A stretch of 64,000 nt of DNA from Fennellomyces sp. T-0311 (lineage: Eukaryota > Mucoromycota > Mucoromycetes > Mucorales > Lichtheimiaceae). Made by a program: the position numbers and the translations under genes. The stretch lies in the NCBI GenBank assembly GCA_025266875.1, contig JALLLT010000005.1, positions 496,001 to 560,000 of the forward strand, written 5' to 3'. Under the pieces are notes generated by a model. The model worked only from the letters and a program-made list of their open reading frames with translations, did no database searches and was not told where the DNA came from. This document shows, piece by piece, positions 1 to 10,767 of the stretch. Each line of letters starts with the position of its first letter. Position 1 is the stretch's first letter.

Positions 1-745
1 AAAAGTGGAACGCTCGGTGATTCCTTTGCTTTGTTTCCTATCATTGAGCATTTGATGGTACGCTTCTTGGCAAACACCCTCCTTGAACACATATGCGGAA
101 CGCTCGGTGATTCCCTTGCTTTGTTTGCCTACCACACTCCAAGCTATAGGCTCAGAAAGCTTTTGAATGACGCCTTGTCGCTGGTGGTCTAGCTTTACCT
201 ATAACGGACTGTGATATGTGCAGGTAATGGATTACAGTCAAAAAAAGGACTGTGTATTCCAGATACAAAGAGATATCTGATATTTTTTTTTCTTTCACCA
301 CGGTTCTAGTGATGATGACGATGCAAACAACGGTCTGTGCGGGAATTGCCATAGTTTCCTGCCGGCGGACTTGGTCGTCAAGCGACTGCTATGATCTATT
401 GTTTGGTTCTTGTGGTAACGCTTCTAGCAAGCACCCTCCTTGTACGCAAAAGTGGAACGCTCGGTGATTCCTTTGCTTTGTTTCCTATCATTGAGCATTT
501 GATGGTACGCTTCTTGGCAAACACCCTCCTTGAACACATATGCGGAACGCTCGGTGATTCCCTTGCTTTGTTTGCCTACCACACTCCAAGCTATAGGCTC
601 AGAAAGCTTTTGAATGACGCCTTGTCGCTGGTGGTCTAGCTTTACCTATAACGGACTGTGATAATGTGCAGGTAATGGATTACAGTCAAAAAAAGGACTG
701 TGTATTCCAGATACAAAGAGATACCTGATATTTTTTTCTTCCGCT
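1..745. repeat. 447-bp tandem repeat array, cut by the window edge
   Basis: Bases 1 to about 290 recur almost identically at 448 to about 740, a spacing of 447 bp. The match includes the motif GGAACGCTCGGTGATTCC and the text around it. Inside each unit that motif occurs twice, about 90 bp apart, each time preceded by a version of CACCCTCCTTG, so a shorter unit is nested in the longer one. The copies differ by scattered substitutions and drift apart after a T-tract. Short open frames here (for example 391-639) follow the repeat and look incidental. The array probably continues left of the window. Confidence 0.85.
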
Positions 746-926
746 GAACAGAATACTATGGTTCTAGTGCGCGAGGATTCAAGATATGATGGCGGCAGTC
801 TTATTTTCAACCATTAATTATGTGATATATATAACTTAATAAAGTGATACGGAAATAATTTAATTGCTCTTTTGTATTCAAGTACAGTATAATTCACTTG
901 AGCCATAATGTGCAGAAAAGTTGATA

Positions 927-2013
927 CAGTGGAACCCCGCTTTTTGCACTCCAAAACTTGGGTTGTGCATTTTGCAGCTTACCTTAATTATATAGATCCG
1001 ACGACAGATATAGTGAGATTCGAACCAGCGTCTGTAATTTTATCAATTTGTAAAGAAAGAGGTCAGTGCTGATTGGTTAGTACGACTCTTTTTGCTTCGT
1101 GCTCCAATCCATTCAAGAAGCTGAGTACGGCTTTATTCTTTTGAGCTTTTTGTCGATGTGTTACTCCAGAATAGGAGAAACAACATCGTCCTGTTGCTGA
1201 AATTCATCACTTGCTCTTGTAGATACAGTTACAAGCTCCTCTTTAAGTAATGTGCTGACAATTTCATCATTGGAAAGCACTTTATGACATACACCTGCTT
1301 CCTCAGCCGGGTTCGCATCGAAGTTTTTGACTTATTCAGAATTTTCTCCGTATGTATGATCTAAATGATCGAGGATCTGACTTAATGCCACTTCTTCTGC
1401 TTCATCTAACCCGGTGTCAGCGATCTCACCCTCTTCGCCTGACGTCTTTGTTTTTCTAAAGCAATTGGCAACTGTGGTTGGCGTCATTTTGCCTTAAGCA
1501 ATCTGTGCCCACTTCAAGTCAGTAAGAGCATCGGCACGAAACGTAGTTCCATCATTTATTGGAAGACCCCTCTTTAGGGAGAACTTGATTTTCTCACATG
1601 CATGTTCCTATTGCTGTTCCTATTTACGTGATTCCACAATGGATCTGTTAAACCCCTCGGCGACTAACAGTACTTCTGTCAGGTACGTCTGTGTATTCTA
1701 TCACAGTTTTGCCTCATTTCATCAATTTCTGGATGGTGATTTCTCTGTTGGATTCCTTCATCTCAAAGTAGTGATTAACCATCGCCTCTTTATGCTTTGG
1801 ACTGATTCTGGGTTTGGGTGGCATTTTTGATAGAAGATTAAGCAAAAGGACTAGGCCTTATAATGTTATTAGCTATCTACTGAATCTTATTGGCTGATAT
1901 AGGCTAATGGCTATTATATTTCCCGTTGTGTAACAACCTCGCTTTTTGCACACCCCCGCTTTTTGCACAGCTTTCTCTAAAAATCCGTCTGTGCAAAAAG
2001 CGGGGGTCCACTG
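927..2013 (-). mobile_element. Non-autonomous pogo/Tigger-like DNA transposon, 1087 bp
   Basis: The left end begins CAGTGGAACCCCGCTTTTTG and the right end is its near-perfect inverted copy, CAGTGGACCCCCGCTTTTTG on the minus strand. Both ends are flanked by TA (925-926 and 2014-2015), the target duplication expected of the Tc1/mariner/pogo superfamily. CAGTGG-type ends are typical of the pogo/Tigger branch. Inside, on the minus strand, are the start and the tail of a pogo-type transposase with the catalytic core missing (1161-1824). The element therefore cannot move itself. The right end also carries an internal inverted copy of the terminal sequence (about 1932-2013). Confidence 0.85.
1161..1824 (-). 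pseudogene. Internally deleted pogo/Tigger transposase remnant
   Basis: The minus-strand ATG at 1824 starts a frame MPPKPRISPKHKEAM that continues as an N-terminal helix-turn-helix of the pogo type. It stops early at TGA and soon loses similarity. The reading then resumes near 1560 with a transposase C-terminus that includes LKWAQIA and MTPTTVANCFRKTK, followed by an acidic tail. That tail has an in-frame TAA at 1332-1334 but remains readable to another TAA at 1161. A complete pogo transposase is about 450-550 residues; here only about 220 codons separate start and end. The DDE catalytic region is absent and at least three stop codons interrupt the frame, so it is clearly dead. Confidence 0.75.
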
Positions 2014-2015
2014 TA

Positions 2016-2501
2016 TGGTGGTTGACAGATGATAGACCGCAATTGGATGAATGAGAGGAAGTGACAGCAACAAAAGAATTAAACAAGACGGACTAAAATA
2101 ACTGTCCTGAATGATATGTGAAGCAAATGTCACGATGTACCAAATAAGTAGTGATACATTGGTGATACACATGGCTCCAACGGAGGCAAAAGGTAAGGGA
2201 AGAAAAGTGAAAAAGAAAGATTGCCGATGGCAACAAATGGAGAGAAATTGATGAGCACGTATCATCATACAAGCGAATCAATGCCGATAGGTAAATTCTA
2301 GAAAGTGTAATTGCGCTTCAGGTTCATACTTTCCATAGTGTCAATATAGTTCATGTATTCTTTCCCCAATCGTGAAAAAAGTCGTCTAGTAGATTATATG
2401 GCAACTGATGTGCACAATTATTGGTAAAAGATGTAATTAACAAGCGAGCGTAGAATTTTATAAGTACAGAATAGCAACAATGTGTACTTAGAAAAACCGA
2501 G
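2016..2501. other. Intergenic, no supported gene
   Basis: This stretch lies between the pogo element and the end of the FUN14 gene. A minus-strand open frame (1873-2268) has hydrophobic runs that could mimic membrane segments, but it has no recognisable family, no clear start and runs into the transposon end. I treat it as non-coding 3' flank of FUN14. Confidence 0.5.
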
Positions 2502-3329
2502 TTAACCATAACGTAGCCCAGTGTAAAGTCCAACCAGGAACGTGGATTTGAACTGTATACCATGCGTCAAGAATCCGACAAAGCTATTCCATCGTGTGCG
2601 AACATCTTTGGTAGTAACCTTGCCGTCCTTGTCGATATCCAGTTTACGATTATATCCACTTTCCATACGGTCCCAATTTACAGTAATAAGTCCCTTGAAG
2701 GACAAGTACTAATATATATATAGTTCATTGTCATTCACTCTGAATATAGTGACGTCGTACCTAGGACTTACCTGCAAAAAGACAAATCCAGCACCAATGA
2801 TCATCACATACAGTTTGCCAAATTTCTTGATAAAGTAACCAGTACAAAATCCAAGAACAACGCCGAACGACATTTCGCCTTTATGGAATAAAGTTCGACT
2901 AACATCCGCATCGGTAGGCTTCTTTTCATTACCATCGAATACTGGATCAAAAGTACGACCAGTATCGAGTGGTGGCGATGCCCCAGCCATTGCATAACCT
3001 TTGTATCATCATGTGATCACGGTTAGCCATATATGCGCTACTGTGGGCATTGTTGGTAACACACATACCTCCTTGGCAGTAAACCGGTTTCCTCAAGAAG
3101 GTTGTCGACCCGATCAAGACTGCTGACGTCCCGGCGACCTGTGCAAAGGATAATGATCGAAAGATAGCTATTCATGGTAACGAAACAGATCAGATATGAT
3201 GTCAAGTGAGTAGAAAATAAATTATGCAACCGTACATTGTGGTGCAATTGCCCTCGTGACAGGTATTGATGATCGCTTGATGACCAAGTCCCGGGATGCA
3301 AGCTGAAGTAATCGTGTTGTACGGAGCAT
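2502..3329 (-). CDS. FUN14-family mitochondrial membrane protein
   Basis: FUN14 proteins sit in the outer mitochondrial membrane; animal FUNDC1 is a mitophagy receptor, and roles of fungal members are less clear. I read four exons: ATG at 3329 with an Arg-rich, acid-poor start (MLRTTRLLQLASRD) resembling a mitochondrial targeting sequence; a short second exon; a third starting near 2999 and ending at about 2772; and a last exon of about 2502-2711. The domain core is visible: SFGVVLGFCTGYFIKKFGK, a hydrophobic IIGAGFVFLQ helix and the C-terminal GLYTGLRYG. Total length is about 200 residues, normal for the family. A loop DIDKDGKVTTKD lies between the membrane segments and resembles an EF-hand calcium loop. 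The exon 1 donor is uncertain. It is divergent from the channel gene, 211 bp away. Confidence 0.8.
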
Positions 3330-3540
3330 GGTAAGCGGCGAAAGAAAAAAAAAGATCCTGCTGTCGACCTTATTCCATCAAAATTCTATATCAAGTGAGT
3401 CATTTTGGCCGAGGTGAATTTTTTCACGCGAATGAAGCATGGCATAACACTAACGACGCATGACAACGTTCAAAGTAAACCAATATATACTACTAGCACT
3501 TTTCATGTTTGTCACTGCATATATTTTACTTTTTATCTTG
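3330..3540. promoter_or_regulatory. Shared divergent promoter, FUN14 / TRP-like channel
   Basis: The 211 bp between the two start codons must hold both promoters. A TATA-like AATATATAC near 3482-3490 lies about 50 bp before the channel ATG. Position and composition are the only evidence. Confidence 0.4.
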
Positions 3541-6500
3541 ATGTCTAACAAACCGGTAACTGCAAGTACGTTTTTCTTTTTTCTACCATTTCTGCATATA
3601 TTTATAAACACAGTAAATGTTTGTCTATTTGTTTGCTGAATAGATCAGTGCGTCATCTCGCAGGACTGTAATTTTGCGGCGTTTCTAAAGCACCAAACAA
3701 TCGATGTGTTTCAAATTGTAAAGGACGACCAGCTCGTGTTGCAATACACCGTACAGCTTCTGCCTCCAAGCGACGAAGAAGGGGAGATATCTGCTACACC
3801 ACGATCGTTCACCATTTCCTCTGGTCGCTGCGACTTCGTTGCTGTATCTTGGTTAGGAATTTGTCATGTGTACCAGCGGGGAGCATATCATTCCAGAGTG
3901 CATTATGATGGGCAATGCTACTTTTTACCCAATAACCTGCTCGCCTTGGTTCGACCGAAAACACTACGGTTATACAGAATCAAGAAAGCGCATACCAGCC
4001 ATACACAAACTATGGATCTCCCGTGCCACACAATATGGGCCTGCTTTCATCGTGAATTTGCATTAACGACCCAAGGAAACGAGCTGGTGCAACTTTGGTC
4101 GATAGAGGATGGACATCTCATTGTTTCATTCAAATGTATCAACATAGCCCAAGGAGCACTTGCGGCAGTATCACCACGAACTCATTTATTGGCGCTTTAT
4201 CAAAATAATCGCATATCCATTTACGATATCGAAAGTGGTCTCCAAGTGAACGAATGGGTGACATATCGTCCTATATTGGCCATCGGTTTTGTGGACGACG
4301 CATACCTCACACTCGTCTCGTCCGCTCGCCATTTGCCGCATCAAGCTTATGTTGAGCTCTGGGATACAACAGTAGGGTCCTGCATGGCATCTCGAGAAGA
4401 GCAGTTCAGCACTGATTCTAGAAGCGAGACTACTACGATATCAGCGATCGGTTTCCGTTGCAATAAATGGGTCTTTGCATTTACGAACGAGCGAGTGAAG
4501 CTAGCCTCTGCATCTCTATCGCCGATACCATTAATAGACCGACCTGCTCTCGTACTACCACCGCTAGAGAGAGATAGCCAAGAATCTTTATTCTACGAAT
4601 TCCACGATAGCCATGCCACCTCACCAGGAGTTGCGACATATTTTTTAGATAAGCATCGGGTTTTGCGCGTCGGTACCTATTCTGCTCAACTGTGGATTGC
4701 GACAGGAACGTCGAGAGCAGCGAGATCTGGATATGTCTTGCACAAGCTACTTTACATATTCAGCATACCAGAAACGTCTGCGGCAAAGGGCAATGCTAAA
4801 GCTGGTGAAAAATCAGGGGACTGTACAGCACAACCAGCCAGCATCAATGCCAAATGTATCCGTTGGCGTGGCAACAATCCTGATATACAGTTTTTCGACA
4901 ACGATTGGGTTTCGATTACAATGTCGGATGGGTCGCAATATACAATTTGCTTCAGTGGTAACTTGTGGAGCAAATTCCAGTGCGTGTGTGTGGCAATTTC
5001 GGTAGTATACCAGGTGGACGTATACTCAAAAATAAAAGGATGGAAGGTACTATATTTACTTCATTAGCAACGTTATAAATGAGCTACTAACTCCGATGAA
5101 GTCTCGCACTTTTGACCATACTTTAAGGCATATGACCCATACGGTTGAGCACTCGATTAATCATCAGCCAAAGTTTTTCGAATCACCCGCAGGAAATTTA
5201 GCGCTGGCAGGTCTTGTTCAATATCCAAAGTCATCCAAATTACTCAAAAAAGTATTGAACGGAAGCATTGGAGTCAAGCCTGTGTCGATTGTATCTCCAT
5301 TCCCATGTCATCTCACGTCGACTACGAGTATATTGGAGATTGCTGTGGGTTGTGGTGCGTACGAGTACGCAAGAATTCTGGTTACATATATGATACAGTC
5401 ATCGAAGCAGTATCACCCGGGATACCTTGTCACCTTTACGCGTGCACTGCCAATCTTGAGCTCAAAGTGCCCGGATTTTCTTTTGGATTGGATGCACCAA
5501 CTATCATACATGCCAGTTACTCAATATTGTCCAATCGTGGAGGGTGTGTCATCTACTTTCGAATCTGCTGGAGGGTGGAACGTATCTACACGGCTTCCTG
5601 AATTATGTGGATTTACAACAGTAGAACATCTTCCAGCGGCAGCCTCGGATGTACCGTCAGTACAAGCAGCACTGCGCCAAAGAGGAGATCAACATGAAAA
5701 ACCTCATTTGGCAACACTATGCGTATTTCCATTACTGCATTATAATCAATATCGGAATCAATATGCGACGTATGGTGATGACTGCTCTTCCTCCAGCCTT
5801 TTCGCTCGGCAAGCGTCGTCAGGCAACAGTGAAGTTTTCCACGAAGGCGAACCTGTAATGGAAGCATTACTCATGTACAAATGGCGTACATTTGCCCGAG
5901 CACGGTTTTTCTTGGTTTTTCTCGCATACGTTGCCAACCAAGTCTTGTTCTCGGTCAATGTTGCATTTCCAAAAATCAACAACACGTTTACGCTGGTACT
6001 CATGCTTGTCGTATCTGCCCTTTTGATAACTCAAGAAACGCGGCATATCTGGTACAATGGTCGAGGATACTTCCGCTTATTCTACAATTATATTTCGCTT
6101 GCTGCTGTGCTGCTCCCAGTTGCTGGAGCCATCGTTATTCTGTCTGGTCGAGAATATCCAGTAAGTAAAGCATGCACCTTAAGGCCATAGTACTCACATA
6201 CATGTAGGTTGAGGCCAGTGCTATCTCGGTCTTTGTCTTATGGTTGCACACTTTGGTTCGGTTGCGTGTGCTTCGAGACTTGGTAAAAATGATGCTATTA
6301 AAAACGTTGTCGATATTCGCTTACCTTTTTTTTATCGATAGGGACTGGTTTTTGAAATCGTGGTTCAGATCAGTCGAAGGATGCTTTCGCTTGCTTTTCT
6401 ATTGCTGATTGTACTGTGTACATTTACACACACATTCATCGTTCTACTCTACAGTGTCAGTGATAGGGAGTTTGTCCCAAGTTATGTGGGAACTGTGGAT

Positions 6501-7107
6501 ACCGTCATGCCGCTTGAAATGACAAACAACCCTGACAGTGCCAACCGTTTCCGGGATGTAGGTGTCGCCGTGAAAACAGTTTGGTTCTTTTTGCACGGTA
6601 GATGGGACGTATTACAAGGACGACCAGTAGAGAGCAGACCGTTGGTCAATATACTGTCCGTCATATTCTCGCTCTCGACAAACATTATCCTGTTTAACGT
6701 TTTAATGCAAGTCTCAAAATTTTATAACGAGAAGTGTTATTAACAGCTCTTCTGGTCACTAGCGCTCTGATGACAAGCATCGTTGCGGAAGTTAAGCGCA
6801 AAGGGAAACGCGTATGGTACGAATAAATTCTCGTAGATCAAGAAAAAATGTTTTCTAACTGTTATTCTCATTAGGATTGCCTACTTGGCCGGTAAATAGT
6901 GCGATAAAGCATTTTCAAGTCAGAAAGAGTACCGATTTTTTTTTGTTTCTTTTAGAATCCTTGGCAGAAATCGAATTATTTTGGTGCTTTCCGTGGGAAA
7001 GGCAAAATCAAAAGTACCATCCAACGTATATATACTATGTCGCTCATGTCAAGACCATACAGAAGTACGACAATGAACAAACCCAATATCTTTTAAACGA
7101 AAGCTGA
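3541..7107 (+). CDS. TRP-like ion channel with N-terminal beta-propeller-like region
   Basis: Eight exons join cleanly into about 1,038 codons: 3541-3565, 3644-4979, 5068-6160, 6208-6282, 6342-6706, 6763-6816, 6875-6891 and 6956-7107. Residues 1 to about 450 contain repeated WD-like strands (ELVQLWSIEDG, RISIYDIESG, AYVELWDTTVG), suggesting a beta-propeller. About 360 residues later comes a six-helix membrane domain: ARFFLVFLAYVANQ; LVLMLVVSALLI; YISLAAVLLPVAGAI; ISVFVLWLHTLVRL; SLAFLLLIVLCTF; a pore-loop candidate TVWFFLHGRWDV; and a last helix ending FNVLIALMTSIVAEV, the TRP/polycystin-type S6 signature. It is probably a cation channel of the plasma membrane or an internal membrane; ligand and selectivity cannot be read. 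Oddities are a GC-AG intron inside S6 and a 17-nt exon. Confidence 0.75.
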
Positions 7108-8031
7108 AGAAGATTCCTTCCGATGAGCACTATCAGTTAGTCAATATGTACTCATATATACTACCCTAAAATAATTATATACGTAAAGAAATAAAACTAT
7201 ACTATGAAGGAAATCCATCTCGGCCAACACAGAGCATCAAAGTAGTATGCATTTAGGAAATAGATATTTTCAGAGCCACGTAGATAAGCAAGCAACATTT
7301 TCCAAAAAACAGCCACATCAAATTTAGGTGACTTTATACCACTTGTATTTGCTTTCACAGATCCAACAGTACATAATTTGAGGCAAAACTTTTAGTACTT
7401 TTTGCTAGAAGAGTGATAAATCGATCCCGTCTTCAGCCATCTTTGAGGAATTGGAGTAAACTAGTGTCGTATCTCATTCTGCATTTGTGGCGGAAGAGAC
7501 AACAAGGCAATGATTGCCGCTTAAAGTGCTGTAGTCGTTTGAGCAATAACTGCGAAATCGCTTCTGTATACAAATCTGCTGACCGGCGACGGAATTGATC
7601 GGAACCGTGCATTTAATGGTGCACACCAATGTTATACTTGAAAATCGTCAGAGTGCCTCACAAAGAGCTATCAACTGATGGCGAAGTAAATGCAGAATCA
7701 AAGAGAAATATTGTCTCAGAGCTGATATCCGCATGGATCATGTAGCGATCAATGAAGGTTAAATACCTTTGACATGGAGACAGCTTACACTGTCCTGCAA
7801 TTCATCTTGCCACAAATACAAGGGGTCTTCCTAGGGAGTTTAATTGGCAGAAAACTGACGTCTCTGTACGCGGTGGGACAGCGATGATGTTGGATTGAAT
7901 CTTAGTCATATGAACTCTGCACAACATTCGATCTCATATTGAACCTGCTGGAACGATCGGTATTATTGAAGCGTGATGATTGCGTCACATAACCTACCAA
8001 CTATATATTAGCAAAGAAGCGCTATTCAGGT
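7108..8031. other. Gene-free spacer
   Basis: I found no convincing coding exon on either strand in these roughly 920 bp. The open frame 7413-7598 is short and Ser/Arg/Cys-rich without a family signature. The stretch carries the 3' end of the channel gene and AT-rich DNA. Confidence 0.5.
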
Positions 8032-8307
8032 ATGAGCAGATTTATATCTAAAAGCACTAGTGTTCGAAAACTTTACATGCCTAGAGATTACCCCATCACA
8101 AGCGAACAAATTTCATATTTTGTGAAGGATATTCGAGATTTTCAAGTAACAACAGTTCATGTAGACCTGCCAATCGATACAAGTTGGGTATTAGAAGCAC
8201 TTGCATCTCTCTACATTGTGACGTATGCGCTTGTCTACAATCGCGATTGGAAAGTCCCTAAATCTGAATTTAAGGCGTTGAATAATGCATATAAGCTTGT
8301 AATATGA
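8032..8307 (+). CDS. Small hypothetical ORF, 91 aa
   Basis: An uninterrupted frame runs from ATG (8032) to TGA (8307) and encodes a mixed, non-repetitive protein with segments such as YPITSEQISYFVKDIRDF and NRDWKVPKSEFKALNNAYK. The composition looks protein-like and not like random AT-rich translation, but I recognise no family and no membrane or signal segment. It ends 189 bp upstream of malic enzyme on the same strand. It could be a single-exon gene, the last exon of an unseen gene, or a relic. No splice partner was found. Confidence 0.3.
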   Translation: MSRFISKSTSVRKLYMPRDYPITSEQISYFVKDIRDFQVTTVHVDLPIDTSWVLEALASLYIVTYALVYNRDWKVPKSEFKALNNAYKLVI

Positions 8308-8496
8308 CGTTGTGTTGTATGTAAGTACCTTCATTCAATATTCATTAACTTCGACTTTCATGCCAACAGAACGCGAAAACTTGGGGTTGTAAGGTTGTAG
8401 CCCAGCCAGCCAATCGATTTTACATAAAGAAAAACCCTTCTGCCTAGGTAATGTTTCTTTGCTTTTCTTTCCAATCCTTTTTGCCAAAGTACCATC

Positions 8497-10591
8497 ATGG
8501 GCAATACAGAGTCGAAGCCTATTGGAAGTCAGCCCAGTGAAGTTCAGAAACTTCATACGTATGGCAACAAGCAAGGAACTCCAAGCATCGTGCGGACATG
8601 CTTGACTGGCAAAGCCATTTTAAATAACCCACTGTTGAACAAAGGCACAGCATTCACCAAAAGAGAACGCGAACTATTCGATCTATGCAGTTTGCTACCA
8701 TATCAAGTCAACACACTCGACCAACAAATTGACCGGGTTCAAGGACAGCTCGACGAGTTGAAGCGCCCGATTTTGAAAAATGGCTTTATGCAAGGTATAG
8801 AATTTCTTTGACGTGTAGATAATTTTTCTAAAACAAGACGTCAGGCATCCATGATCAAAATGAAACCCTGTTCTACAGCTTCATATTACGAAATCTTAAG
8901 CAACTCCTACCAATCATATATACTCCTACTGAAGGCGAATACATCAAGAGGTAATTTGATTAATTTCCAAGAAGCAAACACAACGTCAGGATGAAATCAT
9001 TAAAAACAAATACGTCATAAAGCTACTCACACGTGTTTCATCGCCCGTAAGTCTAACTGTGTTGGACAGGAGACATGGACTAATTGTGCTCTCTGGGTAG
9101 ACGCGGTGTCTATTTGAATTATCCTGAATCTGAAAAGCTAGAGCACGTGCTTCTCGAGGCTACAGCTCAAAATAACGTAGCACCGGAGGATATTGACCTT
9201 ATTGTCGTGACAGATAGTGAGGAAATTTTGGGCATCGGTGATCAGGGTATTGGGGGTATAGCTATTTCAGTAAGTCCCTCCTACAGAATGTACACAGTCG
9301 TTATTGATGCACTGGAATACATAGGTGGCAAAGCTTGTGCTTTATACTGCGATGGGAGGCATTAACCCTGCAAGAGTGCTACCTGTCGCTCTTGACGTAG
9401 GCACTAACAACAAGGGTTTGATCAACGAGCCTTTGTATCTCGGTTGGCGGCACGAGCGCGTCCGTGGAAAAGAGTACGATGATTTTGTCGAGCAATTCGT
9501 CACTTGTGTGCGCACAAAATTCAAAAATGCATTTTTACACTGGGAGGATTTCGGTGTAAATAATGCCCGGCGGCTTTTGACAAAGTATCAACCTACCATG
9601 GCAACGTTCAATGATGATATTCAGGGAACAGGTGCGATCACACTTGCTTGTATTATGGCTGCGCTCAAAGTCAAAGGTGGATCAATGGAAGATCAGGTTG
9701 TGGTCATATTTGGCACTGGGTCAGCCGGGTGTGGTATAGCTGACAATATCCGCACTTATCTCGAGACACACTGCAATCTTTCCAAAGAAGAAGCAGTTAA
9801 ACGAATCTGGTGTATCGACAAGCCCGGATTGTTGACCAAAGACTTGACTCAGGGCGATTACATGGTCTCTGACGAGCAACGGGTCTATGCGCGAAGTTCA
9901 GAAGAATTTAAGGATTGGGAAATGTCCAATGAGCATCCGCAGCTACTCGATGTGGTCAAGAATGTCAAGCCCACAGTGCTGATTGGCTGTTCTACAGTTC
10001 CTGGGGCGTTTACCGAGGAAATTGTTCGCACGATGGCAGAGCATTGTGATCATCCGATTATATTCCCACTCTCTAACCCAACTCAGCTACATGAGGCAAA
10101 GCCAGTGGACTTGTTTGAATGGGTAGCGTACTGTAATGATGATGAGAAGGGTAACAGTATTGAATGGATAATCTTTCTAGACTCAAGGCAAAGTGTTCGT
10201 AGCCACAGGATCGCCATTTGACCCAGTCGAATACGATGGCAAAAAGTACCAGATCGCCGAATGCAACAATTCATTTGTGTTCCCTGGAATTGGATTGGGT
10301 TGCGTGATCTGTCGCACGAAAATTTGCACAGACCAAATGATTTTTGCCGCAGCCGATGCCATCAGCGAGTGCTCGCCGAGCACGCAGTCAAAGGACCGCA
10401 CACGCAGCCTGTTGCCAGACATCAGTGATGCACGCAAAGTCAGCGTCAAGGTTGCCAGTGCGATCATCCGGGCTGCGGAGAAGGAGGGACAGAGTCGAAA
10501 CAAGTTCGACGATGTCGAACGCGCCGTACATGAATTCATGTGGGAACCCAAATATGCCGAATACGAATTGATGCAAGGAATGAATACGTGA
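8497..10591 (+). CDS. Malic enzyme (malate dehydrogenase, decarboxylating)
   Basis: It converts malate to pyruvate plus CO2 while reducing NAD(P)+. In oleaginous fungi related enzymes are discussed as NADPH sources for lipid synthesis; cofactor choice is not readable here. Exons run from 8497 to 8794 and on to a last exon near 10188-10591, giving roughly 570 residues, normal for the family. Visible motifs in order: NPLLNKGTAFT; IIYTPTEGE with the catalytic Tyr; GIGDQGIGG; ISVAKLVLYTA with the catalytic Lys; DVGTNN; NDDIQGTGAIT with metal-binding Asp; the nucleotide fold FGTGSAGCGIAD; FPLSNPT; and VATGSPF. The 54-bp intron 9047-9100 restores a frame that otherwise breaks. The N-terminus MGNTESK fits the N-myristoylation consensus. 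The gene is convergent with the cyclin gene. Confidence 0.92.
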
Positions 10592-10767
10592 ATGTTTTTT
10601 GCGCGCAATGCAGTTAGAGTATATGAAATAAAACATGTAATATATATCTCGGTATAACTGGATGTGTGTACTAAGCGGGACTGTGAGTTGTATGGTAAGG
10701 ATGTATGGTGCTCTCTCTCCCCCGGTTCTAGTATTTTATAGGATGATATGAAATAGAGCCTGCTATT

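Noticed and set aside
1010..1045. tRNA-like T-arm (GGTTCGAATCTC on the minus strand)
   Set aside because: No acceptor stem, D-arm or anticodon arm can be placed around it, and it lies inside the transposon.
1873..2268. A 131-codon hydrophobic minus-strand frame that might be a membrane gene broken by the pogo element
   Set aside because: It begins in no good context, has no family signature and only reads on because the transposon end happens to lack a stop. After precise removal of the element the frame continues about 30 codons, but with AT-biased random-looking text.
9047..9100. Apparent frameshift in malic enzyme near 9,080
   Set aside because: It vanishes when the whole 54-bp stretch is treated as one intron ending at GGGTAG, giving the family-typical HRPRGVYLNYP.
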